From Tersicoccus mangrovi (GTDB taxonomy: Bacteria; Actinomycetota; Actinomycetes; Actinomycetales; Micrococcaceae), in the NCBI RefSeq assembly GCF_036881825.1, contig NZ_JBAJMW010000008.1, positions 95,385 to 159,384 on the forward strand: 64,000 bases of DNA, written 5' to 3'. This document shows positions 59,601 to 64,000 of this stretch, piece after piece. The notes under the pieces were generated by a model. That model saw only the letters and a program-made list of their open reading frames with translations, was not told where the DNA came from and made no database searches. The number at the start of each line of letters is the position of its first letter. The first letter of the stretch is position 1. The position numbers and the translations under genes were made by a program.

Positions 59601-60165
59601 CCCCGGCGACCAGGGTGCTCTTGGCGCTGACGAAGTGCTCGTGCTCGCCCTCGTACGCCTCGACGACCTGGCTGGCGAGCTGCCAGGCCTGGGCCTGCCC
59701 GATGACGACGGCGTCGCGCTCGACACCGAGGCGCAGGCCGTGGTCCTGCACGATCGACGCCGCGTACGAGTGGTAGGTGCTGATCTGCGGGTCGAGCACG
59801 GCCGCGCCGTCCGCCTCGGCGCTGGCGGGCAGCAGGCCCGCCGCCCGCAACCGACGCAGCGCGGAGCCCACCCGGGTGGCGAGCTCGCCGGCTGCCTTCC
59901 GGGTGAAGGTGACGCCGAGGATCTGGTCCGGGGAGACCAGCCCGTTGGCGACCAGCCAGGTGATCCGCTGGGACATCGTGGCCGTCTTGCCCGAGCCGGC
60001 GCCCGCGACGACGAGCAGCGGTTCCAGGGGCGCGGCGATGACCTCGGCCTGCTCCGGGGTGGGCGGCGGACTGCCGAGCGCCTCGGCGAGGCGGGCCGGC
60101 GTGATCATGGTGCTGCGGGCGTCGGTCTCCGTGTCCCCGCCGGGCAGCTCGGTGCCGGCACTCAT
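56656..60165 (-). CDS. adnB: AdnB-like helicase-nuclease subunit (UvrD-type plus PD-(D/E)XK)
   Basis: AdnAB is the actinobacterial counterpart of RecBCD/AddAB, resecting DNA double-strand breaks. The 1169-residue product has a canonical SF1A motor: AGAGSGKTATM near residues 54-64, VVVLDEFQDTSHAQ, KQSIYGFRGA, TAWRNDEHILAAANRV and LTAHAAKGLEWDAVLVPGL. The C-terminal nuclease has GTAFHAWVEEWYGEP, RGRIDAVF, and LIDWKTGQVPTGRDLQNKAVQLALYRLAW, with the Asp-Lys catalytic pair. The ATG at 60165 overlaps the adnA-like stop (ATGA), so both subunits are co-translated. Gene order matches M. tuberculosis Rv3202c-Rv3201c. Confidence 0.9.
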   Translation of the reverse strand: MSAGTELPGGDTETDARSTMITPARLAEALGSPPPTPEQAEVIAAPLEPLLVVAGAGSGKTATMSQRITWLVANGLVSPDQILGVTFTRKAAGELATRVGSALRRLRAAGLLPASAEADGAAVLDPQISTYHSYAASIVQDHGLRLGVERDAVVIGQAQAWQLASQVVEAYEGEHEHFVSAKSTLVAGVLQMASECAEHLREPAAVEAWLDETVTRLAALPYVAGKTTAVTKEAAKALDRLRTLGTVAGLVTRYDEAKRMRGVLDYGDLVHIAARIAERVPAVAAAERARYPVVVLDEFQDTSHAQAVLFRRLFGDGHPVTAVGDPKQSIYGFRGASAGQLQQFGDQFPRVDADGERTRARTLYLTTAWRNDEHILAAANRVSDPLAGEVDGVDAVPPLQPRPGAGPGRVVIERHATTDEESASIVRHVSALRPDLLPAARAGTAGPSAGAPAASGAVGVEPPSVAVLCRTRAQIEPIRRALTDHGIPVEVVGLGGLLDTPEIVDVVSTLQVLADPGRSDALMRLMAGARWRIGPRDLMALRDWSRVLASRRERALRQREELDASTTGTAEEAGPVESDTVDAASLVEAIDWLPDAGWESAHGRSLSPAGRERLARLATELRDLRGYLGDELTTLIGQVERVMLLDIEVASRPGVSIHQARANLDAFADAAASFLAGSPRIDVVAFLGWLEAARDEENGLETAQPDVRSDAVQLLTAHAAKGLEWDAVLVPGLSRGVFPSDKKSRWSSDTLVLPWPLRGDHAHLPQWDLDQPDLKSLMDAEKKEFTAAAGSHAELEERRLAYVAITRARRDLILTSAVWRGGNVKPAAVSPFLEELEELTTGEEPAVERGDWAEDAGVENPNAGRPLTAQWPYDPLDSPVDAEGRRLRPGASRRPALERAADEILAAVAALGEVHGADAGPVGDEVRRGEPSVGGLGDGAALADRWERETTVLLDRFLTPPSADQAQPPTHISASTLVDLDDDAAAVLARLRRPVPRRPSPAARKGTAFHAWVEEWYGEPGMLDLGDVPGQADAHVDAGHELPDMIAAFQASRFASMIPAAVEAPVETRVGSVVVRGRIDAVFRDVTGHWDLIDWKTGQVPTGRDLQNKAVQLALYRLAWSRLHDIPLSDVDAAFFYVAHGEEVRLPALADEAALERIVAGAFPTASAG

Positions 60166-63100
60166 TCGGTGACCTGCCGTCCCGCGGCGCAGAGCGGGCA
60201 GACGCCGGGAAGGGTGCAGCGGGCGCGGCCGGTGGGCTCGTGCCGGGACTCGAAGCTCGCGCCGGTCATGATGCTGGCCGCGGACCGGACGAGGTCGAGG
60301 GCCCACGGGTCGCCGTCCGCGAGCGGTGGCTGGTCCTGCACCATGTTCTTCTCCTCCGTTCCGAGGTTGACCAGGGCCGCACCGCCGGGCCGGGCGCCGT
60401 CGGCGAAGCCCCCGGCGGCGACGGCGACCTGGTAGGCGCCCAGCTGCGGGTGGGTCGCCAGGTCGTCCTTCTTCGGCTTGTGCCGGCCGGTCTTCAGGTC
60501 CGCGATGACGATGCGACCGTCGGCGTCGACCTCGAGCCGGTCCACCTGCCCGCGCAACACCGTGTGGACCGGGCCCTGCCCCGCGGCGCCGTCGACCGGC
60601 TGCAGTTCGACCGTGAAGTCCTGTTCGACGTGCAGCAGGGTGCGCCCGTCGGTGCGGCTGACGGTGACGTACTCGGCGAAGCGGTCGACCATCGTCTGCG
60701 CGCGCTCGAACTGCTTGGCGGTCTCCCACGTGTCCGGCAGGGACAGCTGGGCCCAGAGCCGGCTCAGTTCGGCACCGAGAGCGGCTCGGGTGCCGTCGGG
60801 CAGGCGCTCGGCGATGCGGTGGACGAGCGTGCCCAGGCTTCGGGCCAGGTCGGTGGTCTCCTGGCCGCCCGCGGTCTGGACGAACCAGTTCAGCGGGGAG
60901 TCCTGCACGGTGGTGATCCGGGACGGGGACACGGTCACCGTCTCCCCCGCCGCGACGATGGGCGCCTCGGTGCTCAGCGGCAGCAGCCCCCACCAGTCCT
61001 CCGGGTGGGCTCCGGGCACGGACGGCTCGACCTCACCGGCGTCGGAACGGTCGGCAGCGGTCTGGCCCACGGCGGCCTCACCACCGGTGGAACGGCCGAC
61101 GGCGGCCAGCCGGGCCAGTTGCGCGACGGCGGCGGAGCGCTCGGCCGCGTCGTCGGACTGCGCGTACTGCCGCAGCTCGGCGACGAGCGCCCGCAGCGTG
61201 ACGGGACGGCCGACCGTCGTGTGCGGGCGGGGCTGGGTCGGATCCGGCCACGGGTCGACCAGGTCGAGGAACGCCGAGGGCTGCTCGTCCTCCGCGTCGA
61301 CACCCACGCAGATGAGCAACTGCCGGGCACGGGAGACGGCCACGGAGAAGCTGCGCAGCTCGTCGTGCCGCACCTGCCGGAGCCGGGCCTGCACGTCCCG
61401 GATGCCGGCGACGTCGGCGCCCGAGTCGAGGATGTCGACCAGTTCGGTGGAGCCGAGCAGCTCGCCGCGCAACCGGGGGTTCGGCCAGACGCCGTCCTGC
61501 AGGCCGGCGACGATGACGACGTCCCACTCCCGGCCGGCGGCGGAGGCGGGCGTGAGCAGTTCGACGGCGTCGCCCAGGGCCGCACGGTCGGCCAGCGTGT
61601 CCATGGGCACCTCCTGGCCCGCGACGTAGTCGAGGAACTGGGCCGGCGACGCCCCGGGCAGCTGGTCGACATACCGTTCGGCGGTCTGGAACAGGGCCAT
61701 CATGGCGTCGAGGTCCCGGTCGGCGCGCTCCCCCGCCGGTCCCCCGGCCAGGGCCTCCCGCACCCAGCGGCGTTCGGCGCCGGACGCCTCCCACAGCGCC
61801 CACAGCACGGTCTCCGGGCTCGCGCCGTCCTCCTCGGCGGCCGCGCTCCCGGCCGCGAGCATGCCGGCCACGAGCCGCGCCGGCTGGGCGTCCCGGGTGA
61901 GGCCGGTGAGCGCTCCGGGCGTCTCGAGCGCCTCGACGAGCAGCTCGTCGCTCGCGCGGCCGCCGCCGGCCTCCAGCTCGAGCGCCCGCAGCTGCTGCCG
62001 GAGGCGACGCAGGCCGAGCGCGGACGCCCCGCCGAACCGGGAGGTGAGCAGGGCGACCGCCAGATCCGCGGTGAGCGTGCGACGGCCGAGGCTCACGGCA
62101 TAGAGGTCGAGCAGGGCGGCGACGGCCACCTCGTCCCGGACGGGCCGCTCGGCGGAGGGCAGCCGGACGGGGACGCCCTGCTGCGCGACGGCGCGGGCGA
62201 GGGACGCGAGCATCGCCCCGGTGCGCACGATCACGGCCATCGACGACCACGGCCGCCGGTCCCGCAGGTGCGCCTCGAGAAGCCGTTGGGCGACGAAGCG
62301 GGCCTCGTGCAGGGCGGAGGCGACGACGTGCGCCTCCACCCGGTCGGTCACGCGCTCACCCTCGTCCGTGTCCAGGTCCACGCCCCGGTCGCCGCCGTGA
62401 TCACCGGGGTGCGGCGGGATGTCGAGGACCCGGCCGTGGGTCGCGCCGCCGGTCACGGGCACCCGGTCGGCGACCCGGCGCCAGGCCGCGGCGGTCTCGT
62501 GGCCCATCCGCCACGACGTCGTCAGGGTGTGGGTGTGCAGGCCGGGCAGGTGCTCGTCGAGGCCGGCGAGCAGGTCGGGCCGCGCGCCCCGGAAGCCCTG
62601 GACGACGGACTCCGCGGACGCGGTGATGACGATGTCGGCGTCCTGCCCGATCACGTAGAGCAGCTCGTGGATGGCCGGGGTGGCCTCCTGCAGGTCGTCG
62701 ACCAGGATGAGCGAGAGCCGGGCCCGTTCGGCGGCGAGGAAGGCGGGGTTGTCCTGCAGCACGCGCCGCGCCTCGGTGATGATGCCGGCCGGGTCGAACG
62801 CCTCGGGCATCCGCAGGTCCAGCACGTCCCGGTACTCCCGGTACAGGCGGGCGGCGGCCACCCAGTCGGGCCGGCCGCGGTCCGTGCCGAGCCGGGCGAG
62901 GTCCTCGGCGGTGAGCCCGTACTCGGTGAGCCGGTCGAACAGCTGCCGGACCTCCTGGCGGAAGCCCCGGGTGCGCAGGGCGTCGTCCAGGTCGGGGGGC
63001 CACACGAGCGGGGCCCCGAGACCGGCGCGGTGGCCCGACAACAGGTCGGCGATGATCTGGTCCTGCTCCGCGCCGGAGAGCAGCCGCGGCGGCGCCGGCA

Positions 63101-63494
63101 GGGTCAGGAACTTCTCCACGCGGGCCCGGCGCAGCAGGTCGAACGCGTACGCCTGCCAGGAGCGCGCCGGGGAGGAGGCGACGGTGCGGTCCAGGCGTGC
63201 GGAGAGCAGGTCGCGCAGCCGGGTGGCGGAGCGACGCGAGGGCGCCAGGAGCAGCAGGCCGGCTGCGTCGGTACCGGCGTCGACGGCGTGCACCGCGCGT
63301 TCGATCAGCACCGTGCTCTTGCCCGTTCCCGGGGCGCCCAGCACCAGCTGTGCCCCGTGGCCGGCGGCCGCCTCGACGACGGCGCGCTGGGCGGGATCGA
63401 GCGTCGGCGCACCCGACCCGATTCCTGCATCCCGCCCGGCGGGTTCGCGCGCATCCCGGCTCACCACGCCCCGGTCCACCACGTCGTTGCTCAT
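60162..63494 (-). CDS. adnA: AdnA-like helicase-nuclease subunit
   Basis: The partner subunit of AdnB. The 1110-residue product has Walker A GAPGTGKS (residues 53-60), but the Walker B is LILVDDLQEATPAIHELL, with DD rather than DE, and other motor motifs are weak, suggesting a reduced motor. The C-terminal nuclease has LRGQVDRLEVDADGRIVIADLKTGRHKPKKDDLATHPQLGAYQVAV. It ends with three cysteines (CTLPGVCPLC). The usual fourth, upstream Fe-S Cys is not evident, since the conserved position reads DSPLNWFVQ. The ATG at 63494 overlaps the MGMT-like stop. Confidence 0.88.
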   Translation of the reverse strand: MSNDVVDRGVVSRDAREPAGRDAGIGSGAPTLDPAQRAVVEAAAGHGAQLVLGAPGTGKSTVLIERAVHAVDAGTDAAGLLLLAPSRRSATRLRDLLSARLDRTVASSPARSWQAYAFDLLRRARVEKFLTLPAPPRLLSGAEQDQIIADLLSGHRAGLGAPLVWPPDLDDALRTRGFRQEVRQLFDRLTEYGLTAEDLARLGTDRGRPDWVAAARLYREYRDVLDLRMPEAFDPAGIITEARRVLQDNPAFLAAERARLSLILVDDLQEATPAIHELLYVIGQDADIVITASAESVVQGFRGARPDLLAGLDEHLPGLHTHTLTTSWRMGHETAAAWRRVADRVPVTGGATHGRVLDIPPHPGDHGGDRGVDLDTDEGERVTDRVEAHVVASALHEARFVAQRLLEAHLRDRRPWSSMAVIVRTGAMLASLARAVAQQGVPVRLPSAERPVRDEVAVAALLDLYAVSLGRRTLTADLAVALLTSRFGGASALGLRRLRQQLRALELEAGGGRASDELLVEALETPGALTGLTRDAQPARLVAGMLAAGSAAAEEDGASPETVLWALWEASGAERRWVREALAGGPAGERADRDLDAMMALFQTAERYVDQLPGASPAQFLDYVAGQEVPMDTLADRAALGDAVELLTPASAAGREWDVVIVAGLQDGVWPNPRLRGELLGSTELVDILDSGADVAGIRDVQARLRQVRHDELRSFSVAVSRARQLLICVGVDAEDEQPSAFLDLVDPWPDPTQPRPHTTVGRPVTLRALVAELRQYAQSDDAAERSAAVAQLARLAAVGRSTGGEAAVGQTAADRSDAGEVEPSVPGAHPEDWWGLLPLSTEAPIVAAGETVTVSPSRITTVQDSPLNWFVQTAGGQETTDLARSLGTLVHRIAERLPDGTRAALGAELSRLWAQLSLPDTWETAKQFERAQTMVDRFAEYVTVSRTDGRTLLHVEQDFTVELQPVDGAAGQGPVHTVLRGQVDRLEVDADGRIVIADLKTGRHKPKKDDLATHPQLGAYQVAVAAGGFADGARPGGAALVNLGTEEKNMVQDQPPLADGDPWALDLVRSAASIMTGASFESRHEPTGRARCTLPGVCPLCAAGRQVTE

Positions 63495-63916
63495 GCGTCG
63501 ATTCCATCATCGGGCACCGACAGAACTGCTTCACCGTGCTCCGGCGTGCTCGCCTCCCACCAGCCGTCGGCCGCGAGCGCCCGGTCCAGCCGGGCCAGTT
63601 CGTCGCGCGAGGGCTGCCAGCGGGCCTCGCGCATCCGCACCCGCGGCGCGGTCGCCCCGTCCCGGGCCGGCGCGAGCGGCGTCCCTTCCCGCGCGTACTC
63701 GATCGCGGCGCGGGCGGCGAGCGGACCGAACACGGTGCCGTCGGCGCGCAGGACACGCCACCAGGGCACGTCGTCGCCGTGCCGGCTCATGACGCGACCG
63801 ACGGTGCGCGGTCCCATGCCCTCGAGCAGGTCGGCGATGTCCCCGTAGCTGAGCACGCGGCCCTCGGGTATGGCTGCGGCGACGCGCAGCACCGCCGTCT
63901 CGAACCCATTACGCAC
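63491..63916 (-). CDS. alkyltransferase-like protein (MGMT family without active-site Cys)
   Basis: The 141-residue product has the O6-alkylguanine-DNA alkyltransferase fold: FETAVLRVAAAIPEGRVLSYGDIADLLEGMGPRTVGRVMSRHGDDVPWWRVLRADG. The catalytic PCHR of true methyltransferases is replaced by PWWR, with W52 at the Cys position. Such ATL proteins bind O6-alkylguanine and flag it for nucleotide excision repair. The C-terminal 60 residues are longer than in a minimal ATL and include REARWQPSRDELARLDRALAADGWW. The GTG at 63916 lies 6 nt after TAGGCT. It is the first gene of the adnA-adnB unit, with ATGA overlap; M. tuberculosis Rv3204 is in the same position. Confidence 0.88.
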   Translation of the reverse strand: MRNGFETAVLRVAAAIPEGRVLSYGDIADLLEGMGPRTVGRVMSRHGDDVPWWRVLRADGTVFGPLAARAAIEYAREGTPLAPARDGATAPRVRMREARWQPSRDELARLDRALAADGWWEASTPEHGEAVLSVPDDGIDA

Positions 63917-63922
63917 CCCACC

Positions 63923-63928
63923 AGCCTA
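63923..63928 (-). promoter_or_regulatory. -10 hexamer TAGGCT, leaderless start of the ATL-adnA-adnB unit
   Basis: TAGGCT, then GGTGGG, then GTG on the minus strand. The photolyase gene uses the same hexamer. Confidence 0.6.
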
Positions 63929-63941
63929 GGTGTAGGAGGTC

Positions 63942-64000
63942 ATGACGTTGGCGACGCGGGTTGGGACGCGGGAGGCGGGTGGCTGGTCGGCGCAGGCGGT
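63942..64000 (+). CDS. possible truncated gene starting at the right edge
   Basis: An ATG at 63942 opens a frame (MTLATRVGTREAGGWSAQAV) that continues beyond the window. AGGAGGT precedes it with only 1 nt spacing, too close for a classical ribosome-binding site. In M. tuberculosis the neighbour at this position is a lipase gene (lipV), but nineteen codons are not enough to assign it. Confidence 0.35.
   Translation, partial: MTLATRVGTREAGGWSAQA

Noticed and set aside
63942..64000. Firm call of a lipV-like lipase at the right edge
   Set aside because: Only nineteen codons are visible and the ribosome-binding spacing is poor, so it is listed as a low-confidence partial frame only.

Overview
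The window is a dense stretch of chromosome from a very GC-rich actinobacterium. MtrA-MtrB-LpqB, an Rv3235-family protein, an AdnA/AdnB-like helicase-nuclease pair, UPF0182 and many GTG starts all point to Actinomycetes. Gene content and order suit Micrococcales or a close relative, but the genus cannot be named from this sequence. I see no prophage, insertion sequence or CRISPR array. This is mostly a core-genome region.

Layout. 1-1768 (minus): a truncated TadZ/CpaE-like ATPase and a SAF (CpaB-like) protein, the edge of a Tad/Flp-pilus-like locus. 1936-4463: a small excisionase/MerR-type DNA-binding protein, a conserved hypothetical, and a LysM plus Rv3235-family pair preceded by four 10-bp phased direct repeats. 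4654-15467 (minus): secA, a YcaQ-type protein, hpf, comF, lpqB, mtrB and mtrA. 15680-21395 (plus): a translationally coupled envelope operon (multi-pass membrane protein, DUF4129, DUF4350, MoxR, DUF58). 22157-31033 (mostly minus): a B12-independent-methionine-synthase-like protein, chorismate mutase, a CPBP protease, mnmA, iscS, dinB, and etfB-etfA, with a TrmL-like gene on plus. 31205-36280: HtrA-type protease, TPM-domain protein and PspA, all envelope-stress functions. 36448-42096: photolyase, three tandem related membrane proteins of unknown function, a double-hotdog acyl-CoA thioesterase and an LLM flavin oxidoreductase. 42358-42431: initiator tRNA. 42478-63916: a block resembling M. tuberculosis Rv3193c-Rv3204 (UPF0182, YlbL-type protease, DUF2342, SDR, YgjP-type peptidase, ThiF-like, UvrD2, NudC, phosphotransferase, AdnB-like, AdnA-like, ATL-type MGMT homologue).

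Genes working together. SecA, HtrA, TPM, PspA, MtrAB-LpqB and the MoxR operon handle protein export and envelope homeostasis. IscS supplies sulfur for MnmA tRNA thiolation. AdnAB, UvrD2, DinB, photolyase and the ATL protein make a concentration of DNA-repair functions.

Two sequence-level points matter for reuse. First, an exact 88-bp duplication around a single N (4773) frameshifts the 3' end of secA and looks like an assembly join artefact. Second, at least twelve genes start directly 6-7 nt after a TANNNT hexamer, the architecture of leaderless transcripts. Several ORFs can be extended upstream, so starts were chosen from ribosome-binding sites, ATGA/GTGA overlaps or these leaderless signals. 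Non-coding structure worth attention includes the 10-bp phased array at 2765-2804, a 65-bp element with 14-bp terminal inverted repeats at 29069-29133, a 14-bp tandem repeat at the end of pspA, and a GTTAC-n6-GTAAC palindrome upstream of the SDR gene.
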